64,000 nucleotides of DNA from an uncultured Acetobacteroides sp. (GCF_963678165.1 NZ_OY782755.1:1798001-1862000), one strand, 5' to 3'; shown: positions 45,363-54,907, numbered from the stretch's first letter. The notes: generated by a model not told the origin, from the sequence alone. Made by a program: numbers and translations.

Positions 45363-46526
45363 TTATAGCACCCGAGCCATCCGCTCCACCGCCTCCTTTA
45401 CGTAGGCGCGGGGACAGGCCAGGTTGATGCGGCGGAAGCCGCGGCCGTTGGTGCCAAACGTGCTGCCGCTGTTGAGGCCAACTTGGGCCTCGTGGATCAG
45501 TTTGCGGTCGAGCGCATCATCGTCAAGACCGTATGCGCTAAAGTCCATCCAAGCCAGGTAGGTTCCCTCGGGCTTGTAGAGCGTAACCTTGGGCAGCATT
45601 GCTTTAAGCAGCTCCTCCAGCAGGTCGGCATTGCCCTTGATGTAGGTAACGAGCTGGTCGAGCCACTCGTCGCCGTGGCGGTAGGCCGCCTCGAGCCCCA
45701 CGATGCCGGCGATGTTGCCCATGCCGAGGTGCAGCTGCTGCTCCAGCACGTGGAGGTAGCGGGCTCGTCGCTCGGCGTTGGGGATTACCGCGTAGGCCGT
45801 CGATAGCCCCGCCAGGTTAAAGGTCTTGCTGGGCGCCATAAAGGTGACGCTGGCCGCGGCAAAGCGCTCGTCGAGGTTGGCGATGTGCAGGTGCCTATGT
45901 GGGGGAAGGATGATGTCGGAGTGGATTTCGTCGCTGATGATGGTAACGCCATGCTTCAGGCACAGCTCGCCGATGCGGCGCAACTCCTCCTCGTCGAACA
46001 CGCGGCCCACGGGGTTGTGCGGGTTGCTAAGGATGATGGCCTTTGCGCCCGCGAGCTTCTGGTCGAGATCATCGAAGTCGATCACGAAGCGTCCGTCGGC
46101 CACCGTAAGCGGGTTTTCCACCAGCGTGCGGCCGTTGTGGTTTACGGCATCGAAGAAGGGCGGGTACACGGGCGTTTGGATGACGATTCGGTCGCCGGGG
46201 TTGGTGTAGGCCAGCACGGCCACGTTGAGGCCGGGCACCACGCCGGGGCAGTGGGCAATCCAGTCGCGCTCGATGCTCCAGCCGTTGCGGCGCTTCACCC
46301 AGCCGATGATGGCCTCGAAGTAGGAGTCGGGGCGAAGGGTGTACCCCAGCACGGGGTGCGTAAGGCGCTGGGCGATGGCGTCGATCACGAATTGGGGCGA
46401 GCGGAAGTCCATATCGGCCACCCATAGCGGGAGTACCTCGGGGTTGCCGAAGACGCCCTGGCGGGCATCCCACTTGATGCAGGAGGTGTTGGTGCGGTCC
46501 ACCACCTCGTCGAAGTTGTAGGTCAT
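45363..46526 (-). CDS. PatB/MalY-type PLP-dependent C-S lyase / aminotransferase
   Basis: Fold-type I PLP enzyme of 387 residues. Features: SNPHNPVGRVF substrate-domain motif, SDEIHSDIIL, and the PLP-Schiff-base lysine Lys234 in APSKTFNLAG. PatB/MalY members cleave cystathionine or related thioethers to a thiol, pyruvate and ammonia; some act mainly as regulators. Monocistronic on the minus strand. GC-rich compared with the repeat array beside it. Confidence 0.9.
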   Translation of the reverse strand: MTYNFDEVVDRTNTSCIKWDARQGVFGNPEVLPLWVADMDFRSPQFVIDAIAQRLTHPVLGYTLRPDSYFEAIIGWVKRRNGWSIERDWIAHCPGVVPGLNVAVLAYTNPGDRIVIQTPVYPPFFDAVNHNGRTLVENPLTVADGRFVIDFDDLDQKLAGAKAIILSNPHNPVGRVFDEEELRRIGELCLKHGVTIISDEIHSDIILPPHRHLHIANLDERFAAASVTFMAPSKTFNLAGLSTAYAVIPNAERRARYLHVLEQQLHLGMGNIAGIVGLEAAYRHGDEWLDQLVTYIKGNADLLEELLKAMLPKVTLYKPEGTYLAWMDFSAYGLDDDALDRKLIHEAQVGLNSGSTFGTNGRGFRRINLACPRAYVKEAVERMARVL

Positions 46527-46610
46527 GGTCTTTTAGTTTGATATGAGGGTTGCTGCTTGCGGTGTGCGATTCCGAGCGGCTCCGTCGCATGCCGAGCAGC
46601 GCAAAGTAAC

Positions 46611-46643
46611 AAAAAAGGGGGAGCAGCTGCTCCCCCCTTTTTA
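46611..46643. terminator. Intrinsic terminator
   Basis: Perfect palindrome GGGGGGAGCAGCTGCTCCCCCC between A-run and T-run. Located just past the stop of the 93-residue protein gene and upstream of the PLP-lyase gene, both minus strand. Confidence 0.92.
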
Positions 46644-46666
46644 TTTGGAGTTACGAAAAGTCGATA

Positions 46667-46948
46667 TTACTTGTTTAGCTGGCTAATCTTGCCGAACATG
46701 CCGTCAACCTTCTCAAGAAGTTCCTTCCAGATGGCCTTGTAGTAGGCTCTCACGAGCTTCTTGTTGTCTTTTCCATCAGGCGTGTTAGCGCGGCTGATCA
46801 TCTCCTGGCGAAGCTCAATGGCCTCGTTGATGATATTGATCGCTTCTGCTTGCTTTGCTGGATGGAAGTAGGAGAACGTATAACAGTCTGCAACAACTTC
46901 GCTCACTAGGTAGTCGATGTCCTTTTTTAGTCTTCTTACGCTTGCCAT
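46667..46948 (-). CDS. Conserved small helical protein of unknown function
   Basis: 93 residues, predicted all-helical, starting MASVRRLKKDIDYLVSEV. Proteins of this length with this start are common in Bacteroidales genomes. No motif or membrane segment. Clean start and own terminator make it a convincing gene. Function unknown. Confidence 0.75.
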   Translation of the reverse strand: MASVRRLKKDIDYLVSEVVADCYTFSYFHPAKQAEAINIINEAIELRQEMISRANTPDGKDNKKLVRAYYKAIWKELLEKVDGMFGKISQLNK

Positions 46949-47114
46949 ACTATGTAGGTATTTGTTGATTATGGCGCAAATTTAGCATCTTTTTAATACA
47001 AATTTTAAGCCTTTTGAGTTTTTTGAAGTTTATAAATGAAAATTATCGAAGGCGTGGTTAGTTATGCTATTTTTGTCGCCTGTTGTGGATATGCCGCGAA
47101 TCATTATAGAGTAA

Positions 47115-48941
47115 ATGAAAAGACGTTTCAAGACTGCGTTTTGGAGGCGGATAGAGCTGCTTGCCAGGCTTAAAAAAAATGTGGATAAGCTCGTTTCTAC
47201 CGTACTAGCTCTGACCAGTATTTTTAGCATAGCGCTTATCGTATACGAGGTGGGCTTCGACCTTAGCGACGAATTTTATGCTGAGGCCAGCAGGTTCTAC
47301 TTTGTTGCGCTGCTAATCTTTTTTGTTAGCTTCCTTTTTCGTTCGTTTAAGCAGGAATTCCGCGAAGCGAGAGAGACGCGGCACTACTATGTGTGGGGCT
47401 TTTTTGCGGTGATTTTTTTTCTCTTGCTGATCGCCTACATTAAGCCCGACGAGTATATCCGAACAAAGGCACCCTTGCTTGCTGTGTTTAAGAGTCAAGT
47501 ATTCACCTACGTGTTTCTGCTTGTGCTGTCGGTTATGGAGCTATCCCGCTCCACCTTCGGCTTTTTGAAGAAGGAGATCAACACCTCGCTCATATTTGCC
47601 TTCAGCTTTTTCTTTATCATCTTCGTGGGGGCGGGGCTGCTGATGCTCCCCAACTCTACAACGCATGGCATCACCTTCGTAGATGCGCTGTTTACATCAA
47701 CAAGCGCGGTGTGCGTTACCGGCTTGGTTGCTGTCGATACCGGAACTGCCTTTACTACCCTTGGCCAGTTCTTCATTATCATGCTTATTCAGATCGGCGG
47801 TATTGGCGTGATGACGCTAACCTCTTTCTTCGGTATCTTTTTGGTGAATAAGCTCTCGTTTAAGAACCAGATCAACATGGGCGACTTTATTAGCGAGGAA
47901 AACCTAGGCGAGATATTCCGTACGCTGATGAAGATTGTACTGGTAACCTTCATCATCGAGGCAATAGGTGCAGTCTTTATATACTTCTCGGTTAAGGATA
48001 CAATAGGGGATGTGAGCGAGGTGTACTACGCAATTTTCCACTCCATATCGGCGTTCTGCAATGCGGGCTTTTCGTTCTTTGGCGATAGCCTGTACGATGC
48101 GCGTGTACGCTATAACTATAGCCTGCATACCTACATCTCGTTGCTGATTATCTTTGGAGGTATTGGCTATCCCATTCTGTTTAACTACATGCAGCTGGTA
48201 AAGCATGTGGTGCGAAACAAGGTTCGGCAGCTGTTTGGGCTGCAGCATCGCTACCACCATCTGCCCAAGATTATCAACTTGCATACGAAGCTGGTGGTGT
48301 ATACCACGCTCATCTTGCTGGTGGTTGGCACGGTATTCTTTGCAATTTTCGAGTATAACAACACGCTGAAGGGGCTGCCCTGGTACGGCGTGCTGGCCGA
48401 GTCGTTTTTGGGATCGGTAACGCCAAGAACTGCTGGGTTTAATTCGGTAAACATGGGGCAAATTCTACCTCAAACCATTTTGCTCACCATGTTCCTGATG
48501 TGGGTTGGTGCATCGCCCGTATCTACCGGTGGTGGTATCAAAACAACGACGTTTGCAATTGCTGTACTTAATGTTTGGAATACTATGAGGGGGCGTGAAC
48601 GTCTCGAAATCGGGGGGCGCGAGATTACCAACAGCACGCTGCTGAGGGCTTTCTCTGCCATTCTCCTCTCCGTTTTTATGATTGGGTTGTCCAGCTCGCT
48701 GATAAAGCTTTTTGAGCCTAAAATAGATATGATGGCTATCGTATTCGAGTGTATCTCGGCGCTAAGTACCGTGGGGCTGTCGTTGAATATTACCCCAACG
48801 CTCGACGATGGCAGTAAAATCGTTCTAATCTCCACCATGTTTATTGGTAGGGTAGGAGCGCTTACGTTTTTATCGGGATTTGTTAAGCATTCCGCGGAAC
48901 TGAATTACCGCTATCCGAAAACTAGCATATTTGTCAACTAG
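47115..48941 (+). CDS. trkH: TrkH/KtrB family potassium transporter
   Basis: Ion-conducting subunit of a K+ uptake system in the inner membrane. Four selectivity-filter loops are visible, each with the critical Gly: TSAVCVTGL, ISAFCNAGF, TPRTAGFN and ISALSTVGL. 608 residues, about 120 more than a typical KtrB; the extra N-terminus holds three to four hydrophobic segments before the first loop. Followed after 14 bp by its NAD-binding regulator. First gene of a two-gene operon; a -7-like TATTTTTG lies at about 47068-47075. Confidence 0.94.
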   Translation: MKRRFKTAFWRRIELLARLKKNVDKLVSTVLALTSIFSIALIVYEVGFDLSDEFYAEASRFYFVALLIFFVSFLFRSFKQEFREARETRHYYVWGFFAVIFFLLLIAYIKPDEYIRTKAPLLAVFKSQVFTYVFLLVLSVMELSRSTFGFLKKEINTSLIFAFSFFFIIFVGAGLLMLPNSTTHGITFVDALFTSTSAVCVTGLVAVDTGTAFTTLGQFFIIMLIQIGGIGVMTLTSFFGIFLVNKLSFKNQINMGDFISEENLGEIFRTLMKIVLVTFIIEAIGAVFIYFSVKDTIGDVSEVYYAIFHSISAFCNAGFSFFGDSLYDARVRYNYSLHTYISLLIIFGGIGYPILFNYMQLVKHVVRNKVRQLFGLQHRYHHLPKIINLHTKLVVYTTLILLVVGTVFFAIFEYNNTLKGLPWYGVLAESFLGSVTPRTAGFNSVNMGQILPQTILLTMFLMWVGASPVSTGGGIKTTTFAIAVLNVWNTMRGRERLEIGGREITNSTLLRAFSAILLSVFMIGLSSSLIKLFEPKIDMMAIVFECISALSTVGLSLNITPTLDDGSKIVLISTMFIGRVGALTFLSGFVKHSAELNYRYPKTSIFVN

Positions 48942-48955
48942 AAATTATTCGTGTT

Positions 48956-49645
48956 ATGAAATATATCATTATAGGACTAGGAAACTACGGCTCGGTGCTT
49001 GCCGAGCGCCTTACGTCTATGGGGCACGAGGTAATCGGTATCGACTCGAATAGCCATAGAGTCGAGGAGTTAAAATCGAAGATTACCAGCACCATTTGTA
49101 TGGATATAAACGAGGTGCACCTACTTAAGGTGCTCCCACTTAATGATGCCGATGCGGTTGTGGTGGCAATTGGCGAAAATGTTGGCGCTTCAATTCTTGT
49201 TTCGGCAGAGCTAAAGCAGCTAAAGGTGAATAAGCTAATCGGTCGTGCAATCTCCACCCTGCATACCACCGTGCTTGAGGCTATTGGGGTAGACGAGGTG
49301 GTAACGCCGGAGAAAGATTCGGCAGAAGACTTTGCGCTTCGCCTGGATGTAAAGGGGCTTCAAGACTCGTTTCCTGTTGCCGAAGGCTTCCGCATAATCT
49401 CCATGGCAGCACCTCCTGTAGTAGTCGGACAAGCGGTGGGCGAGCTGCTCCTTGGCGATAAGTTCAACCTTAAACTGGTGACGATTATTCGAAAAGAGCA
49501 TGTGATCAACTTCTTGGGATCGAAGTCGGTTGTCGAGAAGGTTATTCACCCAATTGGGCTGGGTACCATCATTGAGAAGGATGATATCCTTTACCTGTTT
49601 GGCGAATCGAAAAACCTGAAGGATTTCTCGCAGTTCTTTTCCTAG
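48956..49645 (+). CDS. trkA: TrkA/KtrA family K+ uptake regulator (RCK)
   Basis: Cytosolic RCK gating subunit of the TrkH-type channel. Rossmann motif GLGNYGS near the N-terminus with Asp at the end of the second strand (IGIDSN), predicting NAD(H) binding. TrkA_C domain in the last about 85 residues. 229 residues means one RCK unit, as in KtrA, not the doubled TrkA of E. coli. The 3' end is 6 bp from the convergent DUF486 gene. Confidence 0.94.
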   Translation: MKYIIIGLGNYGSVLAERLTSMGHEVIGIDSNSHRVEELKSKITSTICMDINEVHLLKVLPLNDADAVVVAIGENVGASILVSAELKQLKVNKLIGRAISTLHTTVLEAIGVDEVVTPEKDSAEDFALRLDVKGLQDSFPVAEGFRIISMAAPPVVVGQAVGELLLGDKFNLKLVTIIRKEHVINFLGSKSVVEKVIHPIGLGTIIEKDDILYLFGESKNLKDFSQFFS

Positions 49646-49651
49646 GAACGG

Positions 49652-50020
49652 CTATTTCTTAAAGATAAAGAACACGGCTAGAATCAGGAAGCCAAATCCA
49701 ATAAGGTGGTTCATTTTTAAGGTCTCGGTTTTGAAAACCAGTAGGCTGAAGCTCATGAAAACCACTAGGGTGATAACTTCCTGAAGCACCTTTAGCTCGA
49801 CTAGCGAAAATGGTCCCCCATTTTGGTTGAAGCCGATACGGTTGGCTGGAACTTGGAAGAAGTACTCAAAAAGAGCGATTCCCCAGCTTATAAGGACTAC
49901 AGCAAAAAGTGGAAGTGCGTGAAACCAGCTGTATTCTTTGAATTTGAGATGCCCGTACCAGGCAAAAGTCATAAAGATGTTTGAAAGAACCAACAGCGAT
50001 ATGGTGAGTAAAACTTTCAT
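49652..50020 (-). CDS. DMT-family protein (DUF486)
   Basis: 122 residues with four hydrophobic helices and the DUF486 features (FAWYGHLKF, PLFAVVLISWGIALFEYFFQVPANRIG). Start at ATG 50018-50020 gives the standard family length; the longer frame to 50110 has no suitable start context. An AT-rich TATATTTG, fitting the Bacteroidota -7 element, lies about 28 bp upstream. Small membrane protein of unknown substrate. Confidence 0.85.
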   Translation of the reverse strand: MKVLLTISLLVLSNIFMTFAWYGHLKFKEYSWFHALPLFAVVLISWGIALFEYFFQVPANRIGFNQNGGPFSLVELKVLQEVITLVVFMSFSLLVFKTETLKMNHLIGFGFLILAVFFIFKK

Positions 50021-50111
50021 CTTGTTCTTTTCTTTTGGGGGGCAAATATAGTAGTTTAGCCTCAAAAGTAGTTTTGCGTTTCGGACGTAATAGAATTTAA
50101 TAACACACACT

Positions 50112-50561
50112 ATGATACTTGATTCGATTAATCAGCTACAATGCTATTCGGCTTTTCTTCCTGCTGTAGAAAAGATTGTAGACTATATTAACTCCGTAGA
50201 TTTAAATAATCTTCCATCCGAAAAGGTCTTCATTGATGGTGAGAACCTCTTTGTAATTCCTTCGGTTTCTAAAGGAAAACTCGCAAAGGACGCTAAGCTA
50301 GAAGCGCATAATGTATATGCCGATCTTCAGCTATGCCTTAGCGATGGCGAGACTTTTGGATGGAAGGATCGAAAGGAATGTCAGCAGCCAATAGGGGAGT
50401 ATAGTCACGAAAAAGATATTATCTTCTTCGACGATCAGCCAACAACCTATGTTTCCGTAAAACAAAACGAGTTTGTGCTTTTTATGCCCTGGGATGCTCA
50501 CGCACCCCTTATTTGCGAAGGAGAGGTTACGAAACTCATATTTAAAATAAAGGTAGGTTGA
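50112..50561 (+). CDS. YhcH/YjgK/YiaL family sugar-processing protein
   Basis: 149 residues, cupin-like beta-barrel family; motifs EAHNVYADLQLCLSDGE, PTTYVSVKQNEFVLFMPWDAHAPL match the YhcH/EbgC core with its metal-binding residues. Family members help process sialic acid or beta-galactoside products; exact reaction is not established here. Followed by a terminator. Confidence 0.88.
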   Translation: MILDSINQLQCYSAFLPAVEKIVDYINSVDLNNLPSEKVFIDGENLFVIPSVSKGKLAKDAKLEAHNVYADLQLCLSDGETFGWKDRKECQQPIGEYSHEKDIIFFDDQPTTYVSVKQNEFVLFMPWDAHAPLICEGEVTKLIFKIKVG

Positions 50562-50605
50562 TTTGTTTAGTGTAAAAGTAGGGTATAATACCTAATTATT
50601 TTTTC

Positions 50606-50636
50606 AAAGGAGATGGCAATTGTCATCTCCTTTTTT
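50606..50636 (+). terminator. Intrinsic terminator after YhcH gene
   Basis: Stem GGAGATG / CATCTCC with an 8-base loop and a run of six T. A TAGTTTTG sequence overlapping the end may also act as a promoter -7 for the next gene. Confidence 0.88.
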
Positions 50637-50664
50637 AGTTTTGTGTTTTATTTAATGGCAAATA

Positions 50665-51816
50665 ATGAAATTAAGCAGTAGGGTTCCCGATTCTCATTAC
50701 CTATTTCGATACTTAGCGTTTGCATTTGCTACTAAAGCAAAGCAGTCGGTCTTCGATTTTCGTTATTTCCCTTTTAAGGTTTTAAAAGGTGATGAGAATA
50801 TTGCTTTGGATACCAATCTAGATTCCTCGATTGGCAGAATTCCAATTGCTCATAATAATCTAGCGCAAACTCTTGATGAGTTAGTTCGACATACAGATAC
50901 CCTTTCGTTCTTAGTTTTAAAGGATGGGAAAGTTGCCTACGAATACTATGCTGATGGAATTAATGGGCGAACACCTATGCTGTGCTACTCAATTACCAAA
51001 AGTATCTTTGCAAGTTACTTGTCTGTACTAGAAAGCGGTGGAGTTATTTCCTTTTCCGATGCGTTGAGAAAGTATCATAGTCATTTGCCAGACTTTGTTG
51101 CAAATCGAACTTTTCAGAGCTTGATGAACATGGAGTCGGGTATACGTTATAGGCATGGTAAAAGCCCTTTTACCGATATGGCGAAGTTTTGGCTATCTCC
51201 AGATATTCGAAAGGATTTAAGATCAATAAAGCCTTGCTGCGAGGGTAATGGCTATTTTTACTACAACGATATCCATTTGCACCTGCTCACCCGAATGGTA
51301 GATAGCCGGATTTCCGACTTGTCGGTAGATATCAACCATAATTTTTGGCAGCACCTAAAGCCTACTTCAAATGCGCTTTTCTGCATGGATAGCTTAGAGG
51401 GGAGGTATTTGAAGATGGATGGGGGTATGGCAGTTGCGCCTTACGATTTGGCTAAGTTTGGCTTACTCTATGGTAATGACGGCACGATTTATGGGAAGCA
51501 GCTGCTTAATAGCGAATGGTGTGCTAACCTAAAGAGTTCGGATGACGTAAGAACCGATTTGGAGTACTGGGATTTATATCGCCAAATGAAGCACGATTGG
51601 TATTCAATCTTTAGTCAAGAACGTACCTATTACAAGAATTTTTGGTGGGGAGTTAAGCAGGATGAAGGTCCAAACGACATATATGCAATGGGGATTTTGG
51701 GGCAGTTTGTCTATGTCTCTACTCGGAATAATGTTGTTATTGTGAGGCAGGGCAATAGTTGGGGGGTGAAAGGCTGGTGGCCCTACATATTCGAGGAGTT
51801 AGCTTCTAAAGTCTAG
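50665..51816 (+). CDS. Beta-lactamase-fold serine hydrolase
   Basis: 383 residues without a clear signal peptide. Class C/serine-hydrolase motifs: nucleophile SxxK in YSITKSIF and YxN-like FYYNDIHLHL. A C-terminal GVKQDEG...FVYVSTRNNVVIV strand pattern completes the fold. Substrate unknown; many members are esterases or peptidases, not beta-lactamases. Monocistronic, followed by a strong terminator. Confidence 0.86.
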   Translation: MKLSSRVPDSHYLFRYLAFAFATKAKQSVFDFRYFPFKVLKGDENIALDTNLDSSIGRIPIAHNNLAQTLDELVRHTDTLSFLVLKDGKVAYEYYADGINGRTPMLCYSITKSIFASYLSVLESGGVISFSDALRKYHSHLPDFVANRTFQSLMNMESGIRYRHGKSPFTDMAKFWLSPDIRKDLRSIKPCCEGNGYFYYNDIHLHLLTRMVDSRISDLSVDINHNFWQHLKPTSNALFCMDSLEGRYLKMDGGMAVAPYDLAKFGLLYGNDGTIYGKQLLNSEWCANLKSSDDVRTDLEYWDLYRQMKHDWYSIFSQERTYYKNFWWGVKQDEGPNDIYAMGILGQFVYVSTRNNVVIVRQGNSWGVKGWWPYIFEELASKV

Positions 51817-51862
51817 TTTTATCAGAAATTGAGGTGTGGCTGCTTTTGTAGTAGCGATATGC

Positions 51863-51901
51863 AAAAAGTAAGGCTGACCTTTTGGGTCAGCCTTACTTTT
51901 T
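51863..51901. terminator. Bidirectional intrinsic terminator
   Basis: Stem GTAAGGCTGACC / GGTCAGCCTTAC with a 5-base loop between A-run and T-run. Shared by the serine hydrolase (plus) and the small acidic protein (minus) whose stop it touches. Confidence 0.93.
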
Positions 51902-52235
51902 ATATTTTTTGTAATGGACTGCTAGGCATGTCGTAAACTAACGAATGGGCTTCGATGGTAAACCAGTCCTCGAAAACCTCCCATGATCTTTCAGTTGGCC
52001 ATAAACTTTCGTCGGAATACCAATCGAGCAGCTCATTTCTAAAGATCTGATCGTAATTCTTTTCGAGATATTCAACTATTTCATCTTCATTCTCGAATTC
52101 AGGAATCAGGTAAACGTTAAAGTCTCCACTTTCTTCAATCTCTTCTAAATCAAACTGCTCATCAACTGATAAAAGCCAATCCCAGAAAGGCTTTTGTGGA
52201 ATTACAGCTAGCGCGTTCCTGTTAACAATCTTCAT
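51900..52235 (-). CDS. Small acidic protein of unknown function
   Basis: 111 residues, strongly acidic (many Glu/Asp) with several Trp (FWDWLLSVDEQF, WEVFEDWFTIEAH). No signal peptide. A pattern of VIPQKPFWDWL near the start is seen in a small conserved bacterial family, but I cannot name it. Probably cytoplasmic; function unknown. Confidence 0.7.
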   Translation of the reverse strand: MKIVNRNALAVIPQKPFWDWLLSVDEQFDLEEIEESGDFNVYLIPEFENEDEIVEYLEKNYDQIFRNELLDWYSDESLWPTERSWEVFEDWFTIEAHSLVYDMPSSPLQKI

Positions 52236-52471
52236 TATAAACTATTTTTATGGTTAGATGTTCCTTTGTAGTTTACGCATCAGAATATGGTTGAGCGTAA
52301 CGTAAAACGGTTCATCTTTTGGGTTAAACAAATGTAGCGAAGAAATTCGAACTCTTCAAAATGAATCCTGCGAAAGCAGATTTTCTTCAACACTAAAAAA
52401 AAAACGTAATTAGTTGGCATTGTTATTATTCTTTGCAAAATTTGCTCCGCTTTATAAACACTCATTTTTTT

Positions 52472-53884
52472 ATGTTAGGAATAGATACGGTGCATTTTAT
52501 CATGCTAGTATTGTTGGTGATAGCAACTGCTGCCTTTGAGTTCATCAACGGGTTTCACGATACAGCAAATGCTGTTGCGACGGTAATTTACACCAATTCG
52601 CTTAAGCCTAAGACTGCTGTAATTTGGTCTGGATTGTGGAATGTTCTGGGCGTGTACGTAGGAGGAGTTGCTGTGGCAATGGGTATTATGCACCTTATAC
52701 CTGCAGAGATGCTTGCTGACCACAACGTATACAAGGCAATGGCATTAATTTGGGCAATTATTCTTACGGCTATAGCCTGGAACTTCTTTACTTGGTACTA
52801 CGGTATTCCTTGTTCGAGTTCGCATACGCTTATTGGTGCTATTTTTGGCGCAGGGTTGGCTTACACTCTGCTACATCCCGAATCTTCTGTTGTTCTAAAC
52901 TGGCAAAAGATTATTGATATAGGATTAGCCTTGCTGATCACCCCTGTTTTGGGATTTGTACTAGCGTTAGGGATGATGTACATTCTGTTTAAGGTGGTAA
53001 AGAAGAAAAAGATTTTCAAGGAGCCTAAGGAGAAGAAAGCGCCTCCTTTTTGGATACGCTCTTTAATGATATTTACCTCTACCTGCGTAAGTTTCTCGCA
53101 CGGGTCTAACGATGGGCAGAAGGGGGTTGGCTTAATGATGATGATTCTTGTAGCTCTTGCACCAGCATACTTTGCCCTTGATAATAATAAGGATCCTAGG
53201 GATTTGGTTGAAAGCATCCAGCGTGTAGAGTCTGTTCTTAATAGGGTAGATTCAACCAAATTAAGTTATGGAGAGAAGCAAACCGTAGCTATATCTGTTG
53301 CAAAGTTTAATGCTTTGGCTGCTGATTTATCTAAGGTAGATAAGTTTAGCGAACTGCCTCATAATGTAGTTGCTGATGCTAGGGTGGACCTTACTAATTC
53401 TGCAAAAAAACTAAAAGCCTTAGAGGAAGAAAATAGCGATGCCTTTGTTGGCGTAAATAAACGAGATATTAAGCGTTTTAAAAGTGATTTAAAAGGGATT
53501 GATAGCTATGCTGAATATGTTCCTATATGGGTAATTCTTTTAATTTCCATTTCATTAGGTCTTGGTACTATGATAGGATGGAAGCGAATAGTAGTTACCA
53601 TTAGCGAGAAAATTGGGAAAACGCAGATGTCATATGCTCAAGGGGCAACATCTGGAGTTATTGCTGCTTCTACTATTTCACTATCGTCGGTTATCGGTTT
53701 GCCTGTTAGTACAACGCATATTTTATCGTCGGGGATTGCGGGTTCGATGGTTGCAAGTGGAGGTTTGAAGAACCTTCAGACAAAAACTCTGAAGAACATT
53801 GGAATTGCTTGGTTGGTAACCCTGCCTATTACCATTTTGGTGTCAGGATTGCTGTATTGGCTATTCCTTTCAATTATAAATTAG
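52472..53884 (+). CDS. PiT family inorganic phosphate transporter
   Basis: Inner-membrane phosphate:cation symporter. Start at the ATG 52472 (MLGIDTVHFIML); an earlier in-frame TTG would extend it by 13 poorly conserved codons. Two inverted signature blocks: INGFHDTANAVAT near residue 28 and SHGSNDGQKGVGL near residue 210, plus the C-terminal block VIGLPVSTTHILSSGIAGS. Between the halves is a hydrophilic helical insert of about 100 residues (about 250-350), longer than in E. coli PitA. Monocistronic with terminator at 53902-53953. Confidence 0.93.
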   Translation: MLGIDTVHFIMLVLLVIATAAFEFINGFHDTANAVATVIYTNSLKPKTAVIWSGLWNVLGVYVGGVAVAMGIMHLIPAEMLADHNVYKAMALIWAIILTAIAWNFFTWYYGIPCSSSHTLIGAIFGAGLAYTLLHPESSVVLNWQKIIDIGLALLITPVLGFVLALGMMYILFKVVKKKKIFKEPKEKKAPPFWIRSLMIFTSTCVSFSHGSNDGQKGVGLMMMILVALAPAYFALDNNKDPRDLVESIQRVESVLNRVDSTKLSYGEKQTVAISVAKFNALAADLSKVDKFSELPHNVVADARVDLTNSAKKLKALEEENSDAFVGVNKRDIKRFKSDLKGIDSYAEYVPIWVILLISISLGLGTMIGWKRIVVTISEKIGKTQMSYAQGATSGVIAASTISLSSVIGLPVSTTHILSSGIAGSMVASGGLKNLQTKTLKNIGIAWLVTLPITILVSGLLYWLFLSIIN

Positions 53885-53901
53885 TAATTGATAAGATATT
53901 T

Positions 53902-53953
53902 AAAAACGCCGAAAAGGGGGTGATTTGTTGATCGCCTCCTTTTCGGCGTTTTT
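53902..53953 (+). terminator. Intrinsic terminator after phosphate transporter
   Basis: Stem AACGCCGAAAAGG / CCTTTTCGGCGTT with an 18-base loop, ending in a T-run. Confidence 0.9.
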
Positions 53954-54073
53954 ATGCGTTGAAACTGCGTAAGGCAGAATGTCAGAGACGGCTTTGAAAT
54001 ACTTTTAAAAGCCGAAAAAGAATGCAACAACCTAGCCTTTTATCTAAATCTTAAGCATATAAAATGATCACCT

Positions 54074-54742
54074 ATGAAACGTCATGATGTTGTATTTATC
54101 CTTGTAGTCTTGGCTCTTTTTGCGCCATTTTTTCTCTCTCAATCTCTTTATGAGATCTACTGTAAGTTTAATCTTGAGCATGGACTTGTGATGAGCTTCA
54201 TAAAGTTTGCCATTTTGGCGACTTTGGGCGAGTCCTTGGGCTTGAGAATTCGGAAAGGGATTTACGACTATAAAGGTTTTGGTCTATTACCCCGGGCTGT
54301 CGTTTGGGGCTTCTTAGGGATTGCCATTAAGGTTTCCTTTTTGCTGTTTCTGCCGGGAGCGGTAAATTTACTGGGTTATCTAGGTGCTGCTGGCGATTCG
54401 TTTGGTTTTAAGTTCTTGCAGTCCTTTACAGCCTCATCCCTTATGAACCTAATATTTGCTCCTGTGATGATGTCGCTTCACAAAATAACCGACACCCATA
54501 TTTTAGAAACAGGGGGTACTGTAAAAGGTCTTTTCTCAAAGATTGATGTTGCTGTAATACTACAAAAGGTAGATTGGCGCATGATGTGGGGTTTTGTTTT
54601 CAAAAAAACGATACCACTTTTTTGGATACCCGCACATACCATAACCTTTTTGCTTCCTGCAAGTTTTCAGGTGCTTTTTGCTGCTATTCTTGGAGTAGTA
54701 TTGGGTGTTATACTTGCTTTTGCTGCCAATAAAGCGAAGTAG
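54074..54742 (+). CDS. Mpv17/PMP22-like membrane protein
   Basis: 222 residues with about five hydrophobic segments. The C-terminal third (FKKTIPLFWIPAHTITFLLP, then QVLFAAILGVVLGVILAF) resembles the conserved end of the Mpv17/PMP22 family, known mainly from eukaryotic peroxisomes and mitochondria but with bacterial members. Role in bacteria unknown; possible small-molecule channel. Monocistronic. Confidence 0.75.
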   Translation: MKRHDVVFILVVLALFAPFFLSQSLYEIYCKFNLEHGLVMSFIKFAILATLGESLGLRIRKGIYDYKGFGLLPRAVVWGFLGIAIKVSFLLFLPGAVNLLGYLGAAGDSFGFKFLQSFTASSLMNLIFAPVMMSLHKITDTHILETGGTVKGLFSKIDVAVILQKVDWRMMWGFVFKKTIPLFWIPAHTITFLLPASFQVLFAAILGVVLGVILAFAANKAK

Positions 54743-54866
54743 AAGCAGGAATTTGACTATATTCGCACACGGAAAATTTGAAAAGGGAAAGAGTTCTTTA
54801 GTAAGATTGAAAGATTCGGCATAAAACCGATTTACTTAGAAGTTCTCTTTTTACGTATGATATGGA

Positions 54867-54907
54867 AACGGCTTCAGGTTTAACAACCTGTAAGTCGTTT
54901 TTTTTTG
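54867..54907 (+). terminator. Intrinsic terminator
   Basis: Imperfect stem AACGGCTTCAGGTT / AACCTGTAAGTCGTT with a TAAC loop and nine following T. It lies about 125 bp after the Mpv17-like gene. The rest of the 445-bp gap to 55188 is AT-rich, carries the promoter region of the next operon and has no gene. Confidence 0.8.

Noticed and set aside
45134..45427. Plus-strand frame of 97 codons with a 14-residue repeat (CRCTEELVGTRLSI-like)
   Set aside because: It exists only because the 42-bp repeat is a multiple of three and lacks stops. It runs into the antisense of the PLP-lyase gene and has no ribosome-binding site.
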